A DNA stretch of 64,000 nt from RYN-230 sp963718305 (GTDB lineage Bacteria; Actinomycetota; Actinomycetes; Streptosporangiales; Streptosporangiaceae). Made by a program: the position numbers and the translations under genes. Positions 23,679 to 33,105 of this stretch are shown here, piece after piece. The first letter of the stretch is position 1. The number at the start of each line of letters is the position of its first letter. The notes below the pieces were generated by a model, which was not told the DNA's origin, did not search any database, and saw only the letters and a program-made list of their open reading frames with translations. The stretch spans positions 72,260 through 136,259 of the forward strand of contig CAVQZG010000004.1 of NCBI GenBank assembly GCA_963718305.1. The letters run 5' to 3'.

Positions 23679-24658
23679 CCACGCTCGCCGACGACGCACC
23701 CGCCGGGCTCGAAGCCCACTTCGACGAGACGATCGCGCGCGACCGCCGGATCGAGCCCCGGGACTGGATGCCGGATCGCTACCGGGCGACGATGATCCGC
23801 CAGATCGCGCAGCACGCGCATTCGGAGATCATCGGCATGCAGCCCGAGGGCAACTGGATCACCCGCGCCCCGTCGCTGCGCCGCAAGGCGATCCTGATCG
23901 CCAAGGTGCAGGACGAGGCCGGCCACGGCATGTACCTCTACTCGGCCGCCGAGACCCTCGGTGCCGACCGCGCGGACCTGACCGGCAAGCTGGTCGGTGG
24001 CCGGCAGAAGTACTCTTCTATCTTCAACTACCCGACGCTGACCTATGCGGACGTCGGGGTGATCGGGTGGCTGGTGGACGGGGCGGCCATCTGCAACCAG
24101 GTGCCGCTGTGCCGGTCGTCCTACGGGCCGTACGCCCGGGCCATGGTGCGCATCTGCAAGGAGGAGTCCTTCCACCAGCGGCAGGGGTACGAGCTGCTGA
24201 TGACGATGATGCGCGGCTCAGCGGCGCAGCGCGCGATGGTGCAGGACGCGACCAACCGGTTCTGGTGGCCGTCGCTGATGATGTTCGGGCCACCCGACGA
24301 CCAGTCACCGAACACGGCCCAGTCGATGGCCTGGGGGGTCAAGCGGCACACCAACGACGAGCTGCGGCAGCGCTTCGTGGACATGACGGTGCCGCAGGCC
24401 GCCAAGCTCGGCGTCACCCTGCCCGACCCCGACCTGAGCTGGAACAGCGAACGCGGTCACTACGACTTCGGGGCCGTGGACTGGGCCGAGTTCACCGCGG
24501 TGGTCAAGGGGAACGGCCCGTGCAACGCGCAGCGGGTCGCGCACCGCAAGTCCGCGCACGACGAGGGAGCCTGGGTGCGCGAGGCGGCCTCGGCCCACGC
24601 GGCCAGGCAGGCCGCCCGGACCAGTGCCGCCCGCAGCGGGGGCGAGCCGGATGAGTGA
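23675..24658 (+). CDS. paaA: PaaA, catalytic subunit of phenylacetyl-CoA epoxidase
   Basis: 327 residues of ferritin-like di-iron protein. Iron ligands are visible as E81xxH84 (DEAGHGMY) and E164xxH167 (EESFHQRQ), with E51 in HSEIIG. PaaA with PaaC forms the epoxidase core that adds one oxygen to the ring of phenylacetyl-CoA. I chose GTG 23675, which overlaps the paaZ stop as GTGA and has AAGGAG eight bases upstream; GTG 23666 is possible. Confidence 0.95.
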   Translation: MTTLADDAPAGLEAHFDETIARDRRIEPRDWMPDRYRATMIRQIAQHAHSEIIGMQPEGNWITRAPSLRRKAILIAKVQDEAGHGMYLYSAAETLGADRADLTGKLVGGRQKYSSIFNYPTLTYADVGVIGWLVDGAAICNQVPLCRSSYGPYARAMVRICKEESFHQRQGYELLMTMMRGSAAQRAMVQDATNRFWWPSLMMFGPPDDQSPNTAQSMAWGVKRHTNDELRQRFVDMTVPQAAKLGVTLPDPDLSWNSERGHYDFGAVDWAEFTAVVKGNGPCNAQRVAHRKSAHDEGAWVREAASAHAARQAARTSAARSGGEPDE

Positions 24659-24950
24659 GACCCCGGTGCGGTCGGAATGGCCGCTGTATGAGGTGTTCCT
24701 GCGCGGCAAGCGGGGCCTCAACCACGTGCACGTCGGCTCGCTGCACGCGGCCGACCCGGAGATGGCGCTGCATCACGCGCGGGACCTCTACACCCGCCGC
24801 AACGAGGGCGTCAGCATCTGGGTCGTCGCGGCCGCCGACATCACCGCGTCCAGCCCGGACGAGAAGGACCCGTTCTTCGCGCCGTCCGGCGACAAGGTCT
24901 ACCGGCACCCCACGTTCTACGACATCCCCGACGACGTCCCGCACATGTAA
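24651..24950 (+). CDS. paaB: PaaB, epoxidase structural subunit
   Basis: 99 residues, the usual PaaB size. The opening SEWPLYEVFLRGKRGLNHVHVG and the middle ALHHARDLYTRR are family hallmarks. PaaB bridges the PaaAC dimers and is needed for the active complex. The ATG lies in the last codons of paaA (eight-base overlap), which fixes the start. Confidence 0.95.
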   Translation: MSETPVRSEWPLYEVFLRGKRGLNHVHVGSLHAADPEMALHHARDLYTRRNEGVSIWVVAAADITASSPDEKDPFFAPSGDKVYRHPTFYDIPDDVPHM

Positions 24951-24965
24951 GGCGGACCGACACCG

Positions 24966-25887
24966 ATGACCGACGACGAGTTCACCGCCTATCAGGCTCT
25001 CGCCGACGAGACCGACGACCACCGCTGGGCCTTCGGCACCGGCTTCACCGACCCGCTGGAGGGCATCGACACGTCGGTGCCGGACGGGGTCAGCGCCGCC
25101 GCACTGTCGGCGTACTGCCTGATGCTGGGCGACGACGCACTGATCTACTCCCACCGGCTGCAGCAGTGGATGACCCGGCTGCCCGAACTCGAGGAAGAGA
25201 CGGCCGTGGCCAACATCGCCCTGGACCTGCTGGGCCAGGCGCGCATGCTGCTGGCCCGCGCGGGCCGGGCCGAGGGTGCGGTACTGGCCGCGAAGCACGG
25301 GGCTGACCGGAAGCACGGGCCGCGACGAGGATCAGCTCGCCTTCTTCCGGGCGGAACACGAATTCCGCAACGTGCGCCTGGCCGAGCATCTGGACGCCGA
25401 CTTCGCGCAACTGGCCGGCCTGCTGCTGATCTTCTCCGCCTGGCGGCTGGCCCTGCTGCGCCGGCTGCAGGACTCCGCGGACCCGGTGCTCGCCGCCATC
25501 GCGGCGAAGGGCGCCAAGGAACTCGCCTATCACCGGGACTACGCCGCGCAGTGGGTGATCCGGCTGGGCGACGGCACCGAGCTGTCCCACGGCCGGATGC
25601 AGGCCGCGCTGCGCGCCATCTGGCCGCTCGTGGACGAACTGTTCCGCGCGGACGCCGTCACCGCCGACCTGCCCGGGGTCGCGCCCGACCCGGCCGGGCT
25701 CCGGGCCGAGTTCGACAGCGTGCTGGGCACCGTGCTGGCCGCGGCCACCCTTGACCTCCCGGACACCGCGCCCATGGCGCAGGTCGCCGGGAAGTCCGGC
25801 CGGGACGGCGTGCACACCGAGGCCCTCGGCTACGTGCTGGCCGAATTGCAGAGCGTGGCCCGCGCCGACCCGGACGCGACATGGTGA
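24966..25887 (+). pseudogene. paaC: paaC, frameshifted
   Basis: The first part (MTDDEFTAYQALADETDD to IALDLLGQARMLLARAGRAEG, about 24966-25278) and the second part (GRDEDQLAFFRAEHEFRNVRLAE to VLAELQSVARADPDATW, about 25319-25884) are both clear PaaC but in different frames. About 37 extra bases, or a one-base shift within a diverged stretch, separate them near 25280-25318, where GAAGCACGGG occurs twice (25292-25301 and 25310-25319). PaaC is the non-catalytic partner of PaaA and is essential in studied systems, so a true lesion would disable the pathway. All neighbours are intact, so sequencing or assembly error is a serious alternative. The stop overlaps paaD. Confidence 0.85.
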
Positions 25888-26405
25888 CCCCGATGACGGC
25901 GGACGTTCCGGCGGCGCGCCAGATCGCGGCGGCCGTCGCCGATCCGGAACTGCCCATGCTGACCGTCGCGGACCTCGGCATCCTGCGTGACGTCGCCGCC
26001 GAGGACGGGCACATCGTGGTGACCATCACCCCGACCTACTCGGGCTGCCCGGCCCTGCGGGAGATCGCCCGCGATCTGCAGCACCGGCTCGCCCAGGCCG
26101 GTTTCGCCGGGGCCACCGTCCGGACCCGGATCGCCCCGGCCTGGACCAGTGACTGGATCACCCCGGAAGGCCGCCGGAAGCTGCAGGCGGCCGGCATCGC
26201 CGCGCCCCGCCCGGCGGGCCCGGACCCGGCGCGCCGCGGCCCGGTCCCGCTGAACCTCACGATGGCGCCCCGGGACCGCGTGCCGTGCCCGCAGTGCGGC
26301 TCGCCCGACACCGTGCAGACGGCGGCGTTCGGTGCGACCGCGTGCAAGGCGCTGATGCGCTGCCACACCTGCCACGAACCGTTTGAGTATGTGAAGGAAT
26401 TCTGA
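25881..26405 (+). CDS. paaD: PaaD, MIP18-type maturation factor
   Basis: 174 residues. N-terminal DUF59/MIP18 domain (VADPELPMLTVADLGILRDV, PTYSGCPALREIARD with its conserved Cys) and a C-terminal zinc ribbon with CPQCG and CHTC pairs, the usual PaaD layout. It is thought to help assemble the iron-sulfur or di-iron centre of the epoxidase. Overlaps paaC by seven bases and paaE by one (TGATG). Confidence 0.92.
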   Translation: MVTPMTADVPAARQIAAAVADPELPMLTVADLGILRDVAAEDGHIVVTITPTYSGCPALREIARDLQHRLAQAGFAGATVRTRIAPAWTSDWITPEGRRKLQAAGIAAPRPAGPDPARRGPVPLNLTMAPRDRVPCPQCGSPDTVQTAAFGATACKALMRCHTCHEPFEYVKEF

Positions 26406-27472
26406 TGGCCCGCCCGCAGACCGCCTCGCGGACCGACTTTCACCCGCTCACCGTGCTCCGGGTGGACCCGCTGACCGATGATTCGGCCGCGCTGACCTTC
26501 GGCGTGCCACCCGCCGTGGCGGACACGTTCAGGTTCTCCCCCGGCCAGTCGCTCACGGTCCGCCGCGGCGCGCAGCGTCGGTCGTACTCGATCTGCGCCC
26601 CGCAGGGTGAGCCGCCCCGGATCGGCGTCCGGGAAGTGAGCGGCGGCGCGGTATCCAGCTGGCTCGTGCGTGAGGTCCGGCCCGGGGACGTCGTTGACGT
26701 CCAGGCCCCGTCCGGGACGTTCACCCCGGACCTGTCCCGTCCCGGGCACCACGTCCTGATCGCCGCGGGCAGCGGCATCACGCCGGTGCTGTCCATCGCC
26801 GGTTCCGTGCTCGCCGCGCATCCCGGCTCGGCGGTCACCCTCCTCTACGGCAACCGGCGCAGCGACTCGGTGATGTTCACCGAGGAGCTCGCCGACCTCA
26901 AGGACGCCTACCCGGCCCGGCTGTGCCTGGTGCACGTGCTCAGCCGCGAGCCGCAGGAAGTGGAGCTGTTCAACGGCCGGCTCGACCCCGGCAAGCTGCG
27001 CTCGCTGCTGCCGGTCACCGTCGCCGTTCCCGCCGTGGACCACTGGTGGCTGTGCGGCCCCCTGGGCATGGTCACCGGCGCGATCGAGGTCCTCACCGGA
27101 CTCGGCGTCCCCCGGGACCGGATCCACCGTGAGCTGTTCTATGTCGAGGACACTCCCCCGGCCCAGGTCCATCACGAGGAAGCGCCGGCGGGGCCGGGCG
27201 CCGAGGTGACCGTGCTGCTGGACGGCCGCAGCACCGTGGTGACCGTGCCCCCGGGCACGCCGGTCCTCGACGCGGCCCAGCGGGTCCGGCCCGATCTGCC
27301 GTTCGCCTGCAAAGGCGGCGTGTGCGGCACCTGCCGTGCGCTCGTCACCGAAGGGCAGGTCACCATGCGCCGCAACTACGCGCTGGAGCAGGACGAGGTC
27401 GACGCGGGCTACGCGCTCACCTGCCAGGCGCTTCCCGTGTCCGACAAGATAACCGTCGACTACGACGCCTAG
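26405..27472 (+). CDS. paaE: PaaE, epoxidase reductase
   Basis: 355 residues. FAD domain with RRSYSIC (58-64), NAD domain with GSGITPVLSI and CGPLGMV, and a C-terminal plant-type 2Fe-2S domain with Cys 302, 307, 310 and 340. It passes electrons from NADPH to the PaaAC di-iron centre. Start overlaps the paaD stop. Confidence 0.95.
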   Translation: MARPQTASRTDFHPLTVLRVDPLTDDSAALTFGVPPAVADTFRFSPGQSLTVRRGAQRRSYSICAPQGEPPRIGVREVSGGAVSSWLVREVRPGDVVDVQAPSGTFTPDLSRPGHHVLIAAGSGITPVLSIAGSVLAAHPGSAVTLLYGNRRSDSVMFTEELADLKDAYPARLCLVHVLSREPQEVELFNGRLDPGKLRSLLPVTVAVPAVDHWWLCGPLGMVTGAIEVLTGLGVPRDRIHRELFYVEDTPPAQVHHEEAPAGPGAEVTVLLDGRSTVVTVPPGTPVLDAAQRVRPDLPFACKGGVCGTCRALVTEGQVTMRRNYALEQDEVDAGYALTCQALPVSDKITVDYDA

Positions 27473-27487
27473 CCCGGGGAGTTCCCG

Positions 27488-28798
27488 ATGCAGGATCTCG
27501 TGCCACGGCCGGAGGACCTCGACCCCATCGAGCGGGCGTCCGTCGATGAACTGCAGGCCCTGCAGCTGGAACGGCTCCAGTGGTCGCTCCGCCACGCCTA
27601 CACCAGCGTGCCGCACTACCGCGCCGCGTTCGACGCGGCCGGCGTGCACCCGGACGACTGCAAGGACCTGGCCGACCTGGCCAGGTACCCGCTCACCACC
27701 AAGGCTGACCTGCGCGAGAACTACCCGTTCGGCATGTTCGCGGTACCGCGCGAGCAGGTGGTCAGGATCCACGCCTCGTCCGGCACCACCGGCCGCCCCA
27801 CCGTGGTCGGCTACACCAGCGAGGATCTCGGCGTGTGGGCCAGCGTGATGGCCCGCTCGATCCGGGCCGCCGGCGGGCGGCCGGGACACCTGCTGCACAA
27901 TGCCTACGGCTACGGGCTGTTCACCGGCGGGCTCGGCGCGCACTACGGCGCGGAGAAGCTCGGCTGCACGGTGGTGCCGGTGTCCGGCGGGATGACCGCG
28001 CGGCAGGTCACCCTGATCCGGGACTTCCGGCCGGACATCATCATGGTCACCCCGTCCTACATGCTCGCCATCGTCGACGAGATGGAGCGCCAGGGCCTCG
28101 ACCCCGCGGAGTCCTCGCTGCGGTTCGGCATCTTCGGCGCCGAGCCGTGGACGAACGAGATGCGCCGCGAGATGGAAACCCGGCTCGGCATCGACGCCAC
28201 CGACATCTACGGCCTGTCCGAGGTGATGGGCCCGGGCGTCGCGCAGGAGTGCGTCGAGACCAAGGATGGCCTGCACATCTGGGAAGACCACTTCTACCCC
28301 GAGGTGATCGACCCGCTCACCGGGGAGGTGCTGCCCGGCGGCGAGGAAGGCGAGCTCGTCTTCACCTCACTGACCAAGCAGGCGATGCCGGTCATCCGCT
28401 ACCGCACCCGCGACCTGACCCGGCTGCTGCCCGGCACCGCGCGCCCCATGCGGCGCATGGAGAAGGTCACCGGGCGGACCGACGACATGATCATCCTGCG
28501 CGGGGTCAACCTGTTCCCGACCCAGATCGAGGAACTCATCATGCGGATCCCGGCGCTCTCGCCGCACTTCCAGCTGCACCTGACCCGGGACGGCCGGATG
28601 GACCAGCTGGCCGTCCATGTCGAACGCCGCCCCGGCACCACCGGCAGCGACACGGCCGCCGCCGGTCCCCGGCTGACCACGCTGGTCAAGAACACCATCG
28701 GCGTCACCGTCACCACCAGCGTCCTGGAACCGGAAGCCATCGAGCGCTCCGTGGGCAAGATGCGCCGCATCGTCGACCACCGGCCATCCGTCCAGTAA
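27488..28798 (+). CDS. paaK: PaaK, phenylacetate-CoA ligase
   Basis: 436 residues, normal for PaaK. AMP-binding loop SSGTTGRPT (97-105), the IYGLSEVMGPGVAQEC segment, YRTRDLTRLLPGTARPMRRM and the GRTDDMIILRGVNLFPTQIEE C-terminal hinge. It activates phenylacetate to phenylacetyl-CoA with ATP, the first step of the route. Last gene of the paa operon. Confidence 0.95.
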   Translation: MQDLVPRPEDLDPIERASVDELQALQLERLQWSLRHAYTSVPHYRAAFDAAGVHPDDCKDLADLARYPLTTKADLRENYPFGMFAVPREQVVRIHASSGTTGRPTVVGYTSEDLGVWASVMARSIRAAGGRPGHLLHNAYGYGLFTGGLGAHYGAEKLGCTVVPVSGGMTARQVTLIRDFRPDIIMVTPSYMLAIVDEMERQGLDPAESSLRFGIFGAEPWTNEMRREMETRLGIDATDIYGLSEVMGPGVAQECVETKDGLHIWEDHFYPEVIDPLTGEVLPGGEEGELVFTSLTKQAMPVIRYRTRDLTRLLPGTARPMRRMEKVTGRTDDMIILRGVNLFPTQIEELIMRIPALSPHFQLHLTRDGRMDQLAVHVERRPGTTGSDTAAAGPRLTTLVKNTIGVTVTTSVLEPEAIERSVGKMRRIVDHRPSVQ

Positions 28799-28859
28799 GG
28801 ACCCCTTACGACGCGACCGCAGATCCGTCTGTCTACCCATATCACTCCTTATTGCAAGT

Positions 28860-28872
28860 AGATCCAGGATCT
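28860..28872. promoter_or_regulatory. Inverted repeat upstream of the bkd operon
   Basis: AGATCCAGGATCT, six-base arms with one central base, lies 75 bases before the E1-alpha start within a 149-base gap that is locally less GC-rich. It could be an operator for the Lrp/AsnC protein encoded at the other end of the operon. No proof of binding. Confidence 0.35.
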
Positions 28873-28947
28873 CCGTCAGACTCTGGACGTTCGGCGCGCC
28901 CGAGACGCACAGTTACTAAGTAGCGTCTTTCTCTGGATCGGAGCGCC

Positions 28948-30081
28948 GTGACATCCGAGGCACCAGCCCTCCCCCGCGGGGCGCACCGGCCGCGGCTCCT
29001 GCCGGCCGGGGCCCCGCTGGCCCTGCTGGACGCCGAGGGCGTGGTGGTGGACTGCGCGGACCTGGCCATGCCGGGCGACGACATCCTGGTCGCGCTGCAC
29101 CGGCAGATGGTGCTGGCCCGGCGCTTCGACAGCCAGGCCACGGCGCTGACCAAGCAGGGCCGGCTGGCCGTCTATCCCTCAGCGCGGGGCCAGGAAGCGG
29201 CTGAGATCGGCGCGGTAGCCGCCCTGCGCCCGCAAGACTGGCTGTTCCCGACCTACCGCGACTCGGTGGCCGCCGTGGCCCGCGGCGTCGACCCGGTCGA
29301 GGTGCTCACCCTGCTCCGGGGGGACTGGCACTGCGGGTATGACCCGTACGCGCACCGGGTCGCCCCGCAGTGCACGCCGCTGGCCACCAACGCACCGCAC
29401 GCGGTCGGGCTCGCCCACGCGGCCCGGCTCAAGGGCGAGGACACGGTCGCCCTGGTCATGGTGGGCGACGGCGCGACCAGCGAGGGCGACACCCACGCCG
29501 CGCTGAACTTCGCGGCGGTCTGGGCCTCGCCGGTCGTGTTCTTCGTGCAGAACAACGGCTACGCGATCAGCGTCCCGCTGGCCAAGCAGACGGCCGCCCC
29601 GTCCCTGGCCCACAAGGGAATCGGCTACGGGATCCCCGGCGTGCTCGTGGACGGCAACGATCCGGCCGCGGTCTACGCCGCGGTGCGCCAGGCCGTGGAG
29701 TCAGCGGCCGCCGGCGGCGGGCCGACCCTCATCGAGGCGGTCACCTACCGCATCGAGGCCCACACCAACGCCGACGACGCGGCCCGCTACCGGCCCCCCG
29801 GGGAAGTCCAGGCCTGGCTGGCCCGCGACCCGGTCACCCGGCTCAGGAAGCACCTGCTCGCCCGGGGGCTGCTGGACGAGGCCGCCCTCTCCGCCCTGGA
29901 CGCCGAGGCCGAGACGGCGGCCGGGGACCTGCGGCAGCGGATGAACGCCGACCCGGTCACCGACCCGGACGACCTGTTCCGGTACGTCTACGCCGAGCCG
30001 ACGCCCGCGCTGCGCAGCCAGCAGCGGGAACTGGCTGCCGAACTGGCCAGGCCGGCCGGCCACCCGGGGGACGTGCGATGA
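28948..30081 (+). CDS. bkdA: Branched-chain 2-oxo acid dehydrogenase E1 alpha
   Basis: 377 residues. Thiamine-diphosphate site: GDG (173-175) through NNGYAI (202-207), with the YRDSVAAVARGV and YDPYAHRVAPQCTPLATNAPHAVGLA segments of 2-oxo acid dehydrogenase E1 alpha chains. It decarboxylates 2-oxo acids from valine, leucine or isoleucine and starts the acyl transfer to E2. A pyruvate dehydrogenase role cannot be excluded from sequence alone, but a monocistronic Lrp regulator beside it favours branched-chain substrates. GTG start. Confidence 0.88.
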   Translation: MTSEAPALPRGAHRPRLLPAGAPLALLDAEGVVVDCADLAMPGDDILVALHRQMVLARRFDSQATALTKQGRLAVYPSARGQEAAEIGAVAALRPQDWLFPTYRDSVAAVARGVDPVEVLTLLRGDWHCGYDPYAHRVAPQCTPLATNAPHAVGLAHAARLKGEDTVALVMVGDGATSEGDTHAALNFAAVWASPVVFFVQNNGYAISVPLAKQTAAPSLAHKGIGYGIPGVLVDGNDPAAVYAAVRQAVESAAAGGGPTLIEAVTYRIEAHTNADDAARYRPPGEVQAWLARDPVTRLRKHLLARGLLDEAALSALDAEAETAAGDLRQRMNADPVTDPDDLFRYVYAEPTPALRSQQRELAAELARPAGHPGDVR

Positions 30082-31136
30082 CGGCCCTCGCGGAGCATGG
30101 CACCCGGGCGCCAGCGCCAGGGGCGCCGGTGACGATGGCCGCCGCCCTGAACCGGGCCCTGGCCGACGCGCTCCGTGACGATCAGGCCGTCGTGGTCTTC
30201 GGCGAGGACGTCGGGACCCTCGGCGGGGTGTTCCGGGTCACCGACGGGCTGGCCGCCACGTTCGGGGAAGCCCGGGTGTTCGATACCCCGCTGGCGGAAT
30301 CCGGGATCGTCGGCACGGCCATCGGGATGGCCATGAACGGCCTTCGCCCCGTGGTCGAGATGCAGTTCGACGCGTTCGCGTATCCCGCGTTCGAGCAGAT
30401 CACCAGCCATCTGGCCAAGTTCCGCAACCGGACCCGGGGGCACGTGTCCCTGCCCATCGTCATCCGGATCCCGTACGGCGGCGGCATCGGCGGGGTCGAG
30501 CACCACTGCGATTCGTCCGAGGCCTACTACGCGCACACCGCGGGGCTGCGGGTCGTCACCCCGGCCACGCCGGGCGATGCTTACGCGCTGCTGCGGCAGG
30601 CCATCGACTGCCCCGATCCCGTCATCTTCCTCGAGCCCAAGCGCCGCTACTGGTCGAAGGAGACCACGGTGCTGGATCACACCGCCTCCGCGCTCGACCG
30701 CGCCGCGGTGCGCCGGCCGGGCTGCGACGTCACCCTCATCGCGTACGGCGGCACGCTCGGTACCGCCCTGGAGGCCGCCGAGGTGGCGGCCGGGGAGGGC
30801 CGCAGCCTCGAGGTCATCGACCTGAGAAGCCTGTCCCCGTTCGACGACGAGACGGTCGCCGCGTCGGTCCGGCGGACCGGCCGGGCCGTCGTGGTGCACG
30901 AGGCCAGCCGGTTCTGCGGGTACGGCGCTGAGGTGGCCGCGCGCCTATCTGAGCAGTGCTTCCACTACCTCGAAGCGCCCATCCGCCGGGTCACCGGGTT
31001 CGACATCCCGTATCCCCCGCCGCACCTGGAGGAGCATCACCTGCCCAGCGTGGACCGCATCCTGGATGCGGTGGACAGCCTCCAGTGGGACGAGACCGCC
31101 ACCGTGGAAACCGCGGCCCTGCAGGCGGGCGGATAG
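30078..31136 (+). CDS. bkdB: Branched-chain 2-oxo acid dehydrogenase E1 beta
   Basis: 352 residues from ATG 30078, which overlaps the E1-alpha stop as ATGA. Signatures: FGEDVGTLGGVFRVTDGL, FDTPLAESGIVGTAIGMAMNG, VEMQFDAFAYPAFEQI and GADHH-like GVEHHCDSSEAYY. Forms the alpha2beta2 E1 with the upstream product. Confidence 0.9.
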   Translation: MTALAEHGTRAPAPGAPVTMAAALNRALADALRDDQAVVVFGEDVGTLGGVFRVTDGLAATFGEARVFDTPLAESGIVGTAIGMAMNGLRPVVEMQFDAFAYPAFEQITSHLAKFRNRTRGHVSLPIVIRIPYGGGIGGVEHHCDSSEAYYAHTAGLRVVTPATPGDAYALLRQAIDCPDPVIFLEPKRRYWSKETTVLDHTASALDRAAVRRPGCDVTLIAYGGTLGTALEAAEVAAGEGRSLEVIDLRSLSPFDDETVAASVRRTGRAVVVHEASRFCGYGAEVAARLSEQCFHYLEAPIRRVTGFDIPYPPPHLEEHHLPSVDRILDAVDSLQWDETATVETAALQAGG

Positions 31137-32498
31137 GTGCCGGCCTTCCTGCTCCCGGATCTCGGTGAGGGCCTCACCGAAGCCGAGATCGTCACCTGGC
31201 GGGTCCAGGCCGGCGACGTGGTGGCCGTGGACCAGACCGTGGTCGAGGTCGAGACGGCCAAGGCCGTGGTCGAGGTCCCGGTCCCGTTCGCCGGCCGGGT
31301 CACCGCGCTGCACGGCCAGCCCGGTGATGTGCTGGCCGTCGGGACCCCGCTGCTCACCGTGGCCAGCGACAGCACCTCACCCGGCCCGGCCAGCGCGGAC
31401 GAGCACAGCAACGTGGACGCCGAGAGCGGCGCGGACGGCGAGAGCGGCCAGGTCCTGATCGGCTACGGCACGTCCGGCCGCCGCCCGCAGGGTCGCGTCC
31501 GAGCGCGGCGGGCACCGGCCCCCTCCCCCGCCGGGCCGCCCGCTCCGCCACCCCCCGCTCACGGCCCGGCGGCCGTGGTCTCCCCCCTGGTCCGGCGGCT
31601 GGCCCGCGACGCGGGCCTGGACCTGGCCGCGATCCGCGGCTCCGGCCGGGACGGCCTGATCACCCGCCGGGACGTCGACGCGGCCATCGCCGTCGCTCCC
31701 ACGCCGGGCCAGCGGGCCGGGAGACGCCCGGCTGAGCCGGGCCCCAGCCCGGCAGGGCCGGACCGCGGGCCTGGGCCCGGCACGCCGCCCATCCCGGCCG
31801 CGGGCTCCGCCGAGCCCATGCGGATCCCGATCCGGGGCGCGCGCAAGACGGCCGCCGACAAGCTCAGCAGGTCGCGGCGGGAGATCCCCGAGGCGACGGT
31901 CTGGGTCGACGTGGACGCCACCGAACTGGTCGCGCTCCGCACCGCGCTGAACGCGGACGAGTCCGTGCCCAGGATCAGCCTGCTGGCCATGGTGTCCCGG
32001 TACGCCATCCTGGGGCTGCACCGTTATCCGGAACTCAACGGCCGGATCGAGGGCGATGAGATCGTGGTGGGCGGTCCGGTGCATCTCGGCTTCGCCGCGC
32101 AGACCGGGCGGGGGCTGGTGGTGCCCGTGCTGCCCGATGCCCAGGCGTGCACGCTGGGGCAGCTGTCGGCGGCGCTCGATGACCGGACCCGGCGGGCCCG
32201 TGACGGCCAGCTCGGGCCCGGCGAGCTGACCGGCGGGACGTTCACCATCAACAACTACGGCGTGTTCGGCGTGGACGGCTCGGCGGCCATCATCAACCAT
32301 CCCGAGGTGGCGATCCTGGGCATCGGCCGGATCATCGAGCGACCCTGGGTCCGCGGCGGCCAGGTCGTGGCCCGGCAGGTCACCCAGCTCACGCTGGCCT
32401 TCGACCACCGGGTCTGCGACGGCGGTACCGCGGGCGGTTTCCTGCGGTTCGTCGCCGACTGCGTCGAATCGCCCGCCCGCGCCCTGCGGGACATGTAG
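31137..32498 (+). CDS. bkdC: 2-oxo acid dehydrogenase E2 acyltransferase
   Basis: 453 residues. One lipoyl domain (1-80) with the lipoyl lysine K42 in ETAKAVVEV, a Pro/Ala linker, an E3-binding domain near 147-183 (SPLVRRLARDAGLDLAAI, GSGRDGLITRRDVDAA) and the acyltransferase core with H424 in FDHRVCDGG. Transfers the acyl group from lipoamide to CoA. GTG follows the E1-beta stop directly. No E3 (lipoamide dehydrogenase) gene is present in the cluster. Confidence 0.9.
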   Translation: MPAFLLPDLGEGLTEAEIVTWRVQAGDVVAVDQTVVEVETAKAVVEVPVPFAGRVTALHGQPGDVLAVGTPLLTVASDSTSPGPASADEHSNVDAESGADGESGQVLIGYGTSGRRPQGRVRARRAPAPSPAGPPAPPPPAHGPAAVVSPLVRRLARDAGLDLAAIRGSGRDGLITRRDVDAAIAVAPTPGQRAGRRPAEPGPSPAGPDRGPGPGTPPIPAAGSAEPMRIPIRGARKTAADKLSRSRREIPEATVWVDVDATELVALRTALNADESVPRISLLAMVSRYAILGLHRYPELNGRIEGDEIVVGGPVHLGFAAQTGRGLVVPVLPDAQACTLGQLSAALDDRTRRARDGQLGPGELTGGTFTINNYGVFGVDGSAAIINHPEVAILGIGRIIERPWVRGGQVVARQVTQLTLAFDHRVCDGGTAGGFLRFVADCVESPARALRDM

Positions 32499-32506
32499 GC
32501 CGGGCG

Positions 32507-33013
32507 TCAGCCGCCGGGCTGGCCGTGATGCTGCCGGGGGCTCCGCAGCTCATCGAAGATCAGCACTGTCTGGGTGGACAGCACCTCGGGCATGTTCTGG
32601 AACGAGTTCAGGACCAGTTCCCGCAGCGCCGCCGTGTCGCGGGTCCGCACCAGCAGCACGATGTCGCTGTCCCCCGAGACCAGCGCCGCGTGCTCGACCT
32701 CGGGCACCGCCAGCAGCCTGGTCCGCAGCTGCTTCCAGGCGGGCTGGGAGATCTTCAGGTGCACGTAGGCCGACAGGCCGTACCCGTAGCGCTGCGGGTC
32801 GATCTGGACCGTGTACCCGGTGATCACGCCCGCCTGCTCGAGCCGCTGCACCCGCGTGTACGCCCCGGCCCGGGAGATGTGCAGGGTCGCGGCCAGCGCC
32901 CGCATGGACATCCGGCCGTCCTGCGACAGCGCGGCCACGATGGCCCGGTCAACGTCGTCGAGGACCGGCATCCGCCCGGGCGGGTCCGGGCGGTCGGCCG
33001 AGCTGGAGGTCAT
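32507..33013 (-). CDS. bkdR: Lrp/AsnC-family regulator (BkdR-like)
   Basis: 168 residues. N-terminal helix-turn-helix (LDDVDRAIVAALSQDGRMSMRALAATLHISRAGAYTRVQRLEQAG) and C-terminal RAM ligand domain (VHLKISQPAWKQLRTRL, VSGDSDIVLLVRTRD). Lies convergent to and eight bases from the E2 gene, as BkdR does in other bacteria, so it probably senses branched-chain amino or oxo acids and controls the bkd genes. Confidence 0.85.
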   Translation of the reverse strand: MTSSSADRPDPPGRMPVLDDVDRAIVAALSQDGRMSMRALAATLHISRAGAYTRVQRLEQAGVITGYTVQIDPQRYGYGLSAYVHLKISQPAWKQLRTRLLAVPEVEHAALVSGDSDIVLLVRTRDTAALRELVLNSFQNMPEVLSTQTVLIFDELRSPRQHHGQPGG

Positions 33014-33105
33014 AACGCCAAAACTACTCGCCTCAGCCGGCCATTCGTCCGCGCCAGGCGGTAAATCGTGGACTTATGACCCCGATTTTCGTTGCGGCGG
33101 ACTGA

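Noticed and set aside
21600..23699. A 699-residue open frame antisense to paaZ
   Set aside because: Mirror of the strong codon bias of paaZ; no family features, Arg/Gly/His-rich, and paaZ is certain.
26036..28291. A 751-residue open frame antisense to paaE and paaK
   Set aside because: It lies opposite two well-supported genes and has shadow-like composition.
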